Of a stretch of 64,000 bases of DNA, positions 44,811 through 53,013 are shown piece after piece (within the stretch, counting starts at the first letter, position 1; every line of letters begins with the position of its first letter). Origin of the DNA: Polyangia bacterium (GTDB lineage: Bacteria; Myxococcota_A; Polyangia; Nannocystales; Nannocystaceae); NCBI GenBank assembly GCA_030429545.1, contig JAUIFF010000009.1, forward strand, positions 248,001 through 312,000. Direction: 5' to 3'. Below the pieces are notes generated by a model. The model was not told where the DNA came from and searched no databases. It saw nothing but the letters and a program-made list of their open reading frames with translations. The position numbers and the translations under genes are program-made.

Positions 44811-46859
44811 CTAGGTCCGCGCGAGTGCCCGGGCAAGTGCCCATGCGGGAAATATTTGTCGATACAACTTGTAGTCGAGCACCGCAGTTTTAAAAAACAC
44901 TCCGCTTGCCGGTTCGCGTGGCCACGAGCCGTCGGCTTGCTGGTTTCGACACAAAAATGCGAGGCCCCGTTCGATCGCCTGAGCGGTTGCCGGCTGGTCG
45001 TGACGCAGGTCGAGCAGCGTGAGCAGGGCCCACGCGGTTTGGACGACCGAACTCGGTTGTTGGGGGGCAAGCTGGACAGGCTCGCCGCGGTGGAGACCGC
45101 GAAAACTCTCTCCCCAGCCACCGTCGGGTCGCTGGCTGGCGAGCAAAAACCGGGTGGCCGCTGCGAACGCATCGTGTTGGACTGGGAGACCGGCAGCCCG
45201 CAACCCGGAGACGACGAAAAATGTTCCGTAGGTAAAGTGAATGCCCCAAAACCCTGCCCAGCCGCCGCTTTTATGTTGACTGTGCAACAATAGCCGGGTG
45301 CCGCGGACAATCGCCTTTTCAATGCGGGCGTGCATCGGTGCCGGAAGGTCCGCACCGAGGTGGTGGCGGGCGCTTGCCAGCCCGCGCAGGCAGCTGCCGG
45401 TGCACTCGACGTAACTACCCTCGATCATGCAGCTGCCGTAGAGCTCGGAGGGGTTGAAATGGCGGAGGATGTCGCTGCCGCGCCGGGCCTCGTACGAGCC
45501 AAACCCACCGTCGGGGTTTTGCCGGGCGAGAATAAACTCGAGGGCCCACAGTACCCGCTCGCGAGGCAGCGGATGCTCGTTCGCCAGCAGGGCCTCGAGT
45601 GCCTCGGCCGTACAATCGCTCACCGGCCAGGGATGGTGCTCGTCGGCAAACCCCCAACCTCCGCGGGCCGGAGCCCGGTGGTATGCCCGACCGTTGGGGA
45701 TATCAGCGATCATTTGGGCGGAGGCAAGCCAGGTCCGCGCCCGGGCTTTCATTGTATTTGCATTGGCATCGCTGGGCCCCTCACTCAAGGCCTGCAACAA
45801 AAAGCTCGTGTCCCAAATATCGCTGCGCGCTCCGGCAATGCGCATGCCCTCGGTGTCGTCCTCCCAAACCCAGTACTCGAGCCCGGCAAGTGCACGCTCG
45901 AGCTCGGGGTGCTGTGGGCTTTGGTGGTGGAGCGCGAGGCAAAACAACATGCCGTTGACGGGGCTCAGGCACACGTAGTCGGTACTGCGCAGCTCAAACA
46001 ACATGTGGTCGATCGCCGTGCGCAGGGCCTGTTTGCGCAACCAGCCGGGTGTGAGTCGATCGGCGGTCTTGAGCAGACCAAACGCGCCCTTGAGCAGCAC
46101 GCCTGGGTCTTCAAACAGGTCGGTGGTGGCAACCTGGTCGGGTTTGAACTGCTTGGGGTCGTAGCCGCCCGGAAACAGCTCGCGGCGCAACGCCTCGACG
46201 ACCGCGGTCTTTGGTGCCGTCATGCGGGCACCGTGGAGGTACGACAACCCCAGGTAAATGAGCCGCATGTGGCAATACAATTTTCGCGGGTGGGCCGGCG
46301 AAGCATGGGGCAATAGCCACAGCTCAGGCACAATCGCGTGAATCGCTTCCCACGGGTGGAGCCCGAGCAGGGCCATCCACACCCGACCCCAGGCTGGCAG
46401 TTGGGGAACGCCCCCGTGCCCAAGGATCCAGCGGCGTGCACGGCTGGCGAGCGGGTCGTCGGGCGAGACACCGAGCAATCGCATAGATGTGTATGCAAGG
46501 GTTGTGTGAAACAGATAGCTGCCGCTTTGCCGATGCATGGCAAAGCCACCGTCCTCCATCTGTTGTTGGCGGTAGGCGGTGAGAATGTGTTCGCGGCGCG
46601 CGGGCGCGATCGGCCGCCCCAAAACAAATTGCATCATCACATATTGTGAGATGAGCATGGTGTTCCACACGACCTCGCCGCCAAACGAGCCGCGCTGGGC
46701 CTGCTCGGTGGCGAGATGGCCAAGCGCGCGGCGATAGGCTTGCTCGTGTTTTGCGTACTCGGACGGGGCCTGCTCGGACTGGGCCTGCTCAGGTTGTCCG
46801 GACGTTGATTGTTCAGGTTGCTGTGGTTGCTCGGATTGCCTAGGGGCCGTTGCGTACAT
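44811..46859 (-). CDS. Oxidosqualene cyclase, predicted lanosterol-type
   Basis: This enzyme folds 2,3-oxidosqualene into a tetracyclic sterol. The protein has 682 residues after a Gln-rich start. It matches oxidosqualene cyclases rather than squalene-hopene cyclases: the proton-donor motif is VSDCTAE (Asp415), not DxDDTA. Several other blocks fit plant and animal enzymes: LLGLHPWEAIHAIVPELWLLP, YCHMRLIYLGLSYLHG, GMRIAGARSDIWDTSF, and the QNPDGGFGSYE QW-type repeats. The residue two before Asp415 is Val413, as in lanosterol synthases; cycloartenol synthases have Ile there. Sterol synthesis by this route is known in some myxobacteria. No squalene epoxidase or sterol demethylase gene lies in the window. 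ATG 46859 is chosen; a TTG start would add 24 residues. Confidence 0.88.
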   Translation of the reverse strand: MYATAPRQSEQPQQPEQSTSGQPEQAQSEQAPSEYAKHEQAYRRALGHLATEQAQRGSFGGEVVWNTMLISQYVMMQFVLGRPIAPARREHILTAYRQQQMEDGGFAMHRQSGSYLFHTTLAYTSMRLLGVSPDDPLASRARRWILGHGGVPQLPAWGRVWMALLGLHPWEAIHAIVPELWLLPHASPAHPRKLYCHMRLIYLGLSYLHGARMTAPKTAVVEALRRELFPGGYDPKQFKPDQVATTDLFEDPGVLLKGAFGLLKTADRLTPGWLRKQALRTAIDHMLFELRSTDYVCLSPVNGMLFCLALHHQSPQHPELERALAGLEYWVWEDDTEGMRIAGARSDIWDTSFLLQALSEGPSDANANTMKARARTWLASAQMIADIPNGRAYHRAPARGGWGFADEHHPWPVSDCTAEALEALLANEHPLPRERVLWALEFILARQNPDGGFGSYEARRGSDILRHFNPSELYGSCMIEGSYVECTGSCLRGLASARHHLGADLPAPMHARIEKAIVRGTRLLLHSQHKSGGWAGFWGIHFTYGTFFVVSGLRAAGLPVQHDAFAAATRFLLASQRPDGGWGESFRGLHRGEPVQLAPQQPSSVVQTAWALLTLLDLRHDQPATAQAIERGLAFLCRNQQADGSWPREPASGVFFKTAVLDYKLYRQIFPAWALARALART

Positions 46860-46985
46860 GCGCGACTCAACTTCGCTGCTCGGACGGACAAAGATGTCCG
46901 TCTCGATGCAGCCTGCCGGTGTCGTCGACAACTCGCAGTGGCCGAGGGCACACCGTCACCTACGGGTCGACGGTTTTGTTGCCGG

Positions 46986-47666
46986 CTACGGCACCTTGAG
47001 GATCAAAAAGTACTGGTACGGCAAAAACGTCTCTTCGCGTTCCAGCACAAATCCCGCCTGTTTGAGCTCGGCCAGTGCGGTTTGTTTGGGCACCCGGTAC
47101 TTGGTCTCAGGGGCGATTTCAGGGGGTGCGTCGCTTTCGGGTTTAAAGCTGATGAGCACCAGGGTGCCACCGGGCTTGAGCGCCGTGCGGATCTTTTCGA
47201 GGTAGCTAACGCGATCGCGGATATAGGAGTAGGTGTTCGACATAAAAATGATGTCGAGGGCCTGCTCGGGGAGGGCGGGGTCGTCGAAGAACGCGAGGTG
47301 GGGTTCGATGTTGGGGGTTCCCCAGCCCTCGCGGTTGGACTCGATGTGCTCGCGAAATGTATCGTCGATGTCGACCGCGTAGACCTTGCCACCCGGCACT
47401 TCGCGGGCAAGTCGCCACGAGAAGTAGCCCGACCCGGCACCGATGTCGGCGATCAATGCTTCGGCATTGTCGATTTGCAGGGCCCGAATCACCTGGTCGG
47501 GTTTGGTCCACGCGTCGCGCTCTTTGTCGTCGAAGACCTCGATCATGTGTTTGGGGTCGTCGTAGTGACGCGGCGGCCCCGACGTTTGCGTGCATGCCCA
47601 ATTGCCCGCGAGCACGAGCGCGAGGCCAATGAGAACGGGGCGCAGGCAGTTGCGACTGGAAGTCAC
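46986..47666 (-). CDS. Exported class I SAM-dependent methyltransferase, predicted lipoprotein
   Basis: The protein has 226 residues from GTG 47666. A lipoprotein-like signal (CLRPVLIGLALVLAGNWAC) precedes the methylase domain. That domain has HMIEVFDDKERDAWTKPDQVIRAL, motif I VADIGAGSGYFSW (here IADIGAGSG), a VDIDD acidic loop and LKPGGTLVLISF. Similar signal-bearing methylases with the FDDxxRxxWxKPDxVI stretch are known from myxobacteria and planctomycetes. Their target is unknown, and an exported methylase needs S-adenosylmethionine outside the cytoplasm, which is puzzling. An ATG 66 bp upstream would give a longer leader. It lies 126 bp before the cyclase gene on the same strand. Confidence 0.75.
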   Translation of the reverse strand: MTSSRNCLRPVLIGLALVLAGNWACTQTSGPPRHYDDPKHMIEVFDDKERDAWTKPDQVIRALQIDNAEALIADIGAGSGYFSWRLAREVPGGKVYAVDIDDTFREHIESNREGWGTPNIEPHLAFFDDPALPEQALDIIFMSNTYSYIRDRVSYLEKIRTALKPGGTLVLISFKPESDAPPEIAPETKYRVPKQTALAELKQAGFVLEREETFLPYQYFLILKVP

Positions 47667-47757
47667 TGACGTAGGGTAGGACGCAACCGCAGTGTTTGTG
47701 AAGCCCCCGAAGGCGTGTCGTGTGCGCCCCATCCGGCTGGCACCGCCCTGTCCGCCG

Positions 47758-47865
47758 GGTACGTGGTCAGGGAACGAAGTACCGCGAACCGAGCGACCAA
47801 CCTGGGAAGGTACGTGGTCAGGGAACGAAGTACCGCGAACCGAGGTGTGGCGACCAACCTGGGAA
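47758..47865. repeat. Tandem duplication of the 3' end of the YIP1 gene
   Basis: Copy 1 (47758-47808, 51 bp) and copy 2 (47809-47865, 57 bp) are identical except for a 6-bp insert (GTGTGG) in copy 2. Copy 2 contains the last 16 codons and stop codon of the YIP1 gene. Copy 1 therefore repeats the same coding end (FPGWSLGSRYFVP plus stop, two codons shorter) just downstream in the same direction. Confidence 0.85.
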
Positions 47866-48687
47866 GTCGACGAGCAACAGGTACCCGCGCGCGAATGTGA
47901 GGCCGGCCAACACGGCCACGGGGACCAGGGCGACAAACACACAGCGAACCAGCGAGATGTTGTGGGTTCCCGACAGCGTGTAGGCGAGTTGGCGGATGTA
48001 GATGAGCGCGAGGGCCGCAAGCCCGGCGAGGTATGCGGTTGCGGGGACCTCGACAAAGTCGGTGTAGGTGAGGAGGTCGAGCACCGCGACGACGAGCAGC
48101 GGAACCGCCATGGCATACCCGGTTGCTCGCATCGTCGCCGCGATCGACCGCGGTGCCCCACCGGTGAGCGTGAGCGCGACGTGCGTGGTCAAGCCGCTGA
48201 CGAAGTAGAGCAGCGGGAGCCCGACCGGAATCATCAACAACAGCCACAGCGATGCCGCCGAGACGAGTTGCGGGTCGAGTACGTCGTGTACCGGGCGCAG
48301 GATGAGTGGCGCGGGGTCGTTGCCGAGGGTCGCCGCCAGTGGGACGATCGCGGCCAGCCACAGCGGCAGGCGCATCCCCGCCAAAAACTTGAGCACAGCG
48401 CCGTGTGAGACCGGTTCGTGCACGTGAGCAAAGCTGCGACGCGGCTGCACTAGCAGTTGCCGAACCGTGTAAAAAAACCGCCAAAACGTGCCCGGCAGCT
48501 GGGTAATTTCCCGATCGCCGGCAGCTTCGGCCAGGAGGTCGGCCTCGGTCGCGGTCGGCCACTCAATCGGCAGTGCGCTCCACAACTTGCCCGGCTCAGC
48601 CAACAACTTGCGACCGACAGCGCGGCGAACCGAAGCAGACGCAGACACGCTCTTGGATTTGTCGGTCGGCTTTGCCGGCTCGGGCAT
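47818..48687 (-). CDS. YIP1-family integral membrane protein
   Basis: The protein has 289 residues. A soluble N-terminal ~90 residues is followed by five or six membrane helices (LPLWLAAIVPLAATLG; LVSAASLWLLLMIPVGLPLLYFVSGL; AMAVPLLVVAVLDLLTY and others). The TFWRFFYTVRQLLVQPRRSF lead-in before the first helix is typical of bacterial YIP1 proteins, which are found in many myxobacteria and have no known role. The TGA stop at 47818 lies in a tandem duplication. Start ATG 48687 is the third in-frame ATG; the first two add 24 or 10 residues that look uncharacteristic. Confidence 0.7.
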   Translation of the reverse strand: MPEPAKPTDKSKSVSASASVRRAVGRKLLAEPGKLWSALPIEWPTATEADLLAEAAGDREITQLPGTFWRFFYTVRQLLVQPRRSFAHVHEPVSHGAVLKFLAGMRLPLWLAAIVPLAATLGNDPAPLILRPVHDVLDPQLVSAASLWLLLMIPVGLPLLYFVSGLTTHVALTLTGGAPRSIAATMRATGYAMAVPLLVVAVLDLLTYTDFVEVPATAYLAGLAALALIYIRQLAYTLSGTHNISLVRCVFVALVPVAVLAGLTFARGYLLLVDFPGWSPHLGSRYFVP

Positions 48688-48754
48688 CCGGCGCAGTGTA
48701 CAGGGAAGCGCTCGCATTTCCACCGTCAAGTTCGGTGCATCGCCAACGGGCAAA

Positions 48755-48788
48755 ACCAAAACAAAACCGGAACCCGTGTGGGCTCCGG
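48755..48788 (-). terminator. Rho-independent terminator after the lipoprotein gene
   Basis: A 9-bp stem (48767-48775 with 48780-48788, one wobble) has a 4-base loop and is followed on the minus strand by TTTTGTTTTGG. It lies 24 bp after the stop of the upstream lipoprotein gene and inside the run toward the YIP1 gene. Confidence 0.75.
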
Positions 48789-48812
48789 CCTTGTTGTCTG
48801 GGACGTTGGTGA

Positions 48813-49529
48813 TTAACCAGTCTTCTCAGCGGGCTTGTCACCACCGCCAATGACGCCCTCGATGGCCTTGTGCAGGTCGGCGAGGTCGGCGGGTGCAACA
48901 GCCGAGTACTGCACTGCGTTTTTGCCGTCGGCGAACATCACGGTCCGGCTTTTGGTGATGTTGTAGTAGCCGTCGAACGCCTCGTTGGGCTTCTCGCCCT
49001 CGGCCGCCGGGATCACAACCGGGATCGAGACATTGAGCTCGGTCCGCAGGGCCTTGGCCTTGGCTTGAAGATCGTCCTTGTTGGCGATCGGAGTCACGGC
49101 TTTGCCGTCTTTGATGTCGGTGATGACGGCAAATGCTTTGACCTTGTCCTCGCCGTACTTTTTGACGAGGGCGTCGATGTTTTGGATGTCGTTTTTGAAC
49201 TCGGGGTCGTCGATGGTGCCGACCGCCATGATCTTGGGGCTGCCGCCAAACTTGCAGACTTGGCAGTACTTGTCGCCCGAGTCGCAGTTGACGATCTCAA
49301 ACGCCTTGAACTTGCCACCGATGCCGAGGCCGCTGTCGGCGAGGACGCGGTCGTCGACTTTTTCGGTCGCGGGCGCTTCGGCCGGTTTTTCAGCCGTCTT
49401 GGCTTCGGGTTTGGCTTTGTCGTCCGCCTTCGCGGTTTTGTCGGCGGCTTTGTCGGTGGCTTTGTCGTCGCAGGCGGTTGTTGCCGAGGCAAGGAGGGCG
49501 GCCATCAACAGCAGGGATGTTTTGCGCAT
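48813..49529 (-). CDS. Thioredoxin-like-fold lipoprotein (redoxin-like)
   Basis: The protein has 238 residues. It has a lipoprotein signal (LLLMAALLASATTAC), then a 45-residue Lys/Ala/Glu/Asp-rich linker. A redoxin-like domain follows: a CDSGDKYCQVCKFGG segment with CQVC as a possible redox pair, followed by IMAVGTIDDPEF and VIPAAEGEKPNEAF. The layout resembles peroxiredoxin or SCO-like proteins, but the classical motifs are incomplete. ATG 49529 begins the signal. The gene ends with a good terminator. Confidence 0.65.
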   Translation of the reverse strand: MRKTSLLLMAALLASATTACDDKATDKAADKTAKADDKAKPEAKTAEKPAEAPATEKVDDRVLADSGLGIGGKFKAFEIVNCDSGDKYCQVCKFGGSPKIMAVGTIDDPEFKNDIQNIDALVKKYGEDKVKAFAVITDIKDGKAVTPIANKDDLQAKAKALRTELNVSIPVVIPAAEGEKPNEAFDGYYNITKSRTVMFADGKNAVQYSAVAPADLADLHKAIEGVIGGGDKPAEKTG

Positions 49530-49790
49530 TTTGGAACTCGTTTGGATGAAAGTTGGGGGGGAGACCGGATCGGGTCCGGGCGCGCGGAGTGTGAACGCAA
49601 TTGCCGGCAAACGCCAGAAATGTGTAGGTCAATGTGTTCTCAGTTGGAGCAACTCCGTGCGCATAACGCTCAACGTCAGGTCGGCGGTCACGTTACCGCT
49701 TGCGTATATGCATGGAGCTTGCGGACGGTTTGTGACCGGGCAGACCGAAGCTGCCGAAACACGTGGCGATTTTCGGTATCATCCGCGCGC

Positions 49791-51416
49791 ATGCACAGCT
49801 CTCGGCGCAAGTTTATGGCCGTCAGTGGCCTCGCGTCGGCCGGACTCCTGCTCCCGAGCCGACATCTGTGGGCCGCTCCCCCGGGAAGTCGCAAGCCGGC
49901 CCCTGACCGGGCCATCAACGACACCAAGGCCGAAGCCGTGTTGGGGGCGAGCACGATCGTGCGGGACGAAGTTTTTGCCCGCCAAGCCCTCGATGTGGCG
50001 ACCAAAGCCGGGGCCAGCTATGCCGATGTTCGCCTCGTACTGTGGACCCGCGAGCGCGTGAGCGTGCGCGACGATCACATCGCCGGCACCAACTTTAGTG
50101 AGGAGTATGGGCTCGGCGTCCGGGTGATCGCCGACGGTGCCTGGGGCTTTGCCGCAACCCCGCGGCTCGACAAAAAATCGGTTGCCCAGGTCGCCAAACG
50201 GGCGGTCGACATGGCCAAGCGCAACGCCAAGTTGCTCCCGGCACCGGTCGAGTTGGCGCCGACCCCCGCGGTTCAAAAGGGCTGGGTGTCGCCGTTTGAG
50301 ATCGACCCGTTTACGGTCCCGCTCAAGGACAAGGCGGCCTACTTGATCGACGCCGCCCAAGCCTGTCTCAAAGTCCCGGGCGTGCGCCATGTGCGGGCGC
50401 AGTCGTTGGCGGTGCGCGAGGAGAAGTTGCTGCTGACAAGCGAAGGGTCGACGGTCCATCAGGTGTTTTTTCGCGTGATGCCGGGACTGTCGGCGACCGC
50501 CGTCGATCGTAAACGCGGCCGGTTTGCCTCCCGCGATCACGAGGTGCAGCCGATGCTCGCCGGCTGGGAGCACGCCCGCGATGCTGACTTTGTCGGCACG
50601 GCCAAGCAAATCGGCCAGGAGGCGGTGCAAAAGCTCCACGCCAAACCAGTCGAGCCGGGCAAGCGCGCGGTGATTTTGGCCCCGACCAACCTGTGGCTGA
50701 CGATTCACGAGAGTATCGGCCACCCCACCGAACTCGATCGCGCCCGTGGGCTCGAGGCAAATTTTGCAGGTACAAGTTTTCTCAAACCCGAAATGACGGG
50801 CCGCTACCGGATAGGCTCCGACATCGTTCAGCTGATCGCCGACCGCACCCAAGCCGGTGGCCTGGCGACGACCGGGTGGGACGACGAAGCTGTCCCCGCG
50901 GGCAAGTGGCCGATCGTCAAAGACGGGATTTTGGTGGGCTGGCAGACCACCCGCGACCAGGCCAGTTGGATAGGTGAGTCCAAGAGCCGGGGTTGTTCCT
51001 ACGCCGACAGTTACGGCACCGTACCGTTTCAACGCATGCCCAACATCAGCCTCCAACCCGGCAGCGAGGGCTACACCACCGAGGACCTGATCGCCGCCAC
51101 CGAAGATGGGATCTTGATCAGCGGGCGCGGCAGCTGGTCGATCGACCACCAGCGCTACAACTTCCAGTTTGGCGGTCAGTTTTTTTGGGAGATCAAAAAC
51201 GGTCGCCTCACCCAGCCCCTGCGAGATGTCGCCTACCAGTCGAACACCTCCGAGTTTTGGCAGTCCTGCGACATGCTCGGCGGCGAGGGGACCTATCGTT
51301 TGGGCGGGAGCTTTCAAGATGGCAAGGGCGAGCCAGGCCAGGTCAATGCCGTGAGTCACGGTTGCCCGCCGGCGCGATTTACCGTCAACGTTCTCAACAC
51401 CGGAGGTGACCGGTGA
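49791..51416 (+). CDS. tldD: TldD metalloprotease with twin-arginine signal
   Basis: TldD is the catalytic subunit of a two-chain metalloprotease that trims peptide precursors and degrades antitoxins. The protein has 541 residues. The zinc motif HESIGH (His306-His311) and the following GHPTELDRA match the family, and the C-terminus has SHGCPPARFTVNV. The first ~35 residues are SSRRKFMAVSGLASAGLLLP, a twin-arginine signal, which is not usual for TldD (normally cytoplasmic). ATG 49791 is the first start that gives this signal; the frame is open for 300 codons upstream without homology. tldE follows after a 57-bp gap. Confidence 0.92.
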   Translation: MHSSRRKFMAVSGLASAGLLLPSRHLWAAPPGSRKPAPDRAINDTKAEAVLGASTIVRDEVFARQALDVATKAGASYADVRLVLWTRERVSVRDDHIAGTNFSEEYGLGVRVIADGAWGFAATPRLDKKSVAQVAKRAVDMAKRNAKLLPAPVELAPTPAVQKGWVSPFEIDPFTVPLKDKAAYLIDAAQACLKVPGVRHVRAQSLAVREEKLLLTSEGSTVHQVFFRVMPGLSATAVDRKRGRFASRDHEVQPMLAGWEHARDADFVGTAKQIGQEAVQKLHAKPVEPGKRAVILAPTNLWLTIHESIGHPTELDRARGLEANFAGTSFLKPEMTGRYRIGSDIVQLIADRTQAGGLATTGWDDEAVPAGKWPIVKDGILVGWQTTRDQASWIGESKSRGCSYADSYGTVPFQRMPNISLQPGSEGYTTEDLIAATEDGILISGRGSWSIDHQRYNFQFGGQFFWEIKNGRLTQPLRDVAYQSNTSEFWQSCDMLGGEGTYRLGGSFQDGKGEPGQVNAVSHGCPPARFTVNVLNTGGDR

Positions 51417-51473
51417 AGGCCCATGTACACAACAACATGTCGGTGCATCTACATCTGAAAACGGGGGCCTGCC

Positions 51474-52811
51474 ATGGGTAAACGCGCACGCAAACGCCTC
51501 AAGTCGATCGCCGATCAGGTGCTCAAAGCCGCGTCCATGCCCGAGGTTTTGGTGCATGTACATGAGCAACGCGAGAGCAACCTGCGGTTTGCCAACAACC
51601 ACGCGACGACCTCGGGCGACACCGAGAGTCTGTCGGTTCGGGTGGAGGTGAGCCAGGGGGGGCGCACGGCCTCGGTCTCGGGCAACAACGTCAGTGCCGA
51701 TGGTCTGTCGAAGTTGGTCGCCCGCGCCGAGGAGCTGTGCCGACTTTCGCCGGTCGACCCCGAATACATGCCGGTGCTGCCGGCCCAGACCTACGAAACC
51801 GGCGAGACCTCGGCCCACGATGCCAAGACGGCCAAGCTCAATGCCGAGGGCAGGGCCCAGCTCGCGACCAAAATGATCCGCACGGCGAACCTGCGCAAAC
51901 TGACGACCGCCGGTTTGGTCATTGCCTCTGAGCAGGCCGAGGCGGTGGCGAGTTCTGCCGGGCTGTTTGCGTTTCACACCCAGACCAACTGCCAGGTTAC
52001 CCAAACCTGTCGCACCAAGGACGGTACTGGCAGCGGTTGGGCAGGTGCTGTCCATCGCTCGGTCGGCGAGCTCGACCCCGAGGCTGTGGCGGTGTCGGCA
52101 GCCGACAAGGCCGAGATGTCGGCCAACCCCAGCGAGCTCAAGCCCGGGCGTTACGTCGTGTTGCTCGAGCCCCAGGCCGTCGGCGATTTGCTCGGCTTTT
52201 TGTATTGGTCGCTTAGTGCCCGCAGTGCCGACGAGGGCCGCAGCTTCTTCACCAAGGTCGGTGGGGGCAATCGCCTGGGCGAGGTCATCTTTCATCCGAG
52301 TGTGACGATCCGCAGCGACCCGACCCACCGCCTGCACCCCTCGCGCCCCTATGCCGGCGATGGTCAGCCGCGGGGCCGGGTCACGTGGATCAGCCGGGGC
52401 AAACTCAACGCCCTGGCGACCTCGCGCTATTGGGCCAAAAAGCAGGGGACCCAGCCGCAACCGGGCCCGGGTTCGATGCATATGCAGGGAACCACTAAAT
52501 CGTTGCTCGACCTCATGCGCGGGGTCGAGTCGGGCGTGCTGGTGACCCGGTTTTGGTACAACCGCATGCTCGACCCGCGGACCATCTTGGCAACCGGGCT
52601 AACCCGCGACGGCACGTTTGAGATCAAAAACGGCAAGATCAACCGCTCGCTCAAGAACATGCGGTACAACGACAGCCCGGTGACGCTGCTGCAAAACACC
52701 CTGGCCGTGGGCCAACCCCAACGCGTGGTGACCCGCAGCGGCTCGGTGGTTGTGGTGCCGCCATTGGTGGTTGAGGGCTTTAACTTTGCCAGTGTGAGCG
52801 ACGCGGTCTAG
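51474..52811 (+). CDS. tldE: TldE/PmbA, partner of TldD
   Basis: The protein has 445 residues and is the non-catalytic partner in the TldD/TldE protease. It lacks the HExxH motif (its aligned region reads HPSVTI), as expected for PmbA. It shows SVRVEVSQGGRTASVSGNN, RTKDGTGSGWAGAVHRS, and a C-terminal LKNMRYNDSPVTLLQNTLAVG block. No signal peptide is visible, although TldD has one. Two TGYANNTRCA motifs lie in the gene and one in the gap before it. Confidence 0.9.
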   Translation: MGKRARKRLKSIADQVLKAASMPEVLVHVHEQRESNLRFANNHATTSGDTESLSVRVEVSQGGRTASVSGNNVSADGLSKLVARAEELCRLSPVDPEYMPVLPAQTYETGETSAHDAKTAKLNAEGRAQLATKMIRTANLRKLTTAGLVIASEQAEAVASSAGLFAFHTQTNCQVTQTCRTKDGTGSGWAGAVHRSVGELDPEAVAVSAADKAEMSANPSELKPGRYVVLLEPQAVGDLLGFLYWSLSARSADEGRSFFTKVGGGNRLGEVIFHPSVTIRSDPTHRLHPSRPYAGDGQPRGRVTWISRGKLNALATSRYWAKKQGTQPQPGPGSMHMQGTTKSLLDLMRGVESGVLVTRFWYNRMLDPRTILATGLTRDGTFEIKNGKINRSLKNMRYNDSPVTLLQNTLAVGQPQRVVTRSGSVVVVPPLVVEGFNFASVSDAV

Positions 52812-53013
52812 CAGGTTGCTCCTACATGTTTCTTGTTGTGGACAAGGCGTGGTGACTCGGTTGGCAGCTGGCAAAGCTGTCGACCCTGTGCCTTTGCGAC
52901 GAGCCCGCGGGCCGTAGCGCAGCGACGCGAAATCACCTGTGTCCGTACATGAGGCGAGGGACTTTCGGGGACGACTGTGGTTGCCCTCGGAAGTCGCGCT
53001 CCGATAAATATGT

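Noticed and set aside
48870..49790. Long open frame upstream of and continuous with tldD
   Set aside because: It lies antisense to a clear lipoprotein gene and has no signal or homology; TldD starts at 49791.
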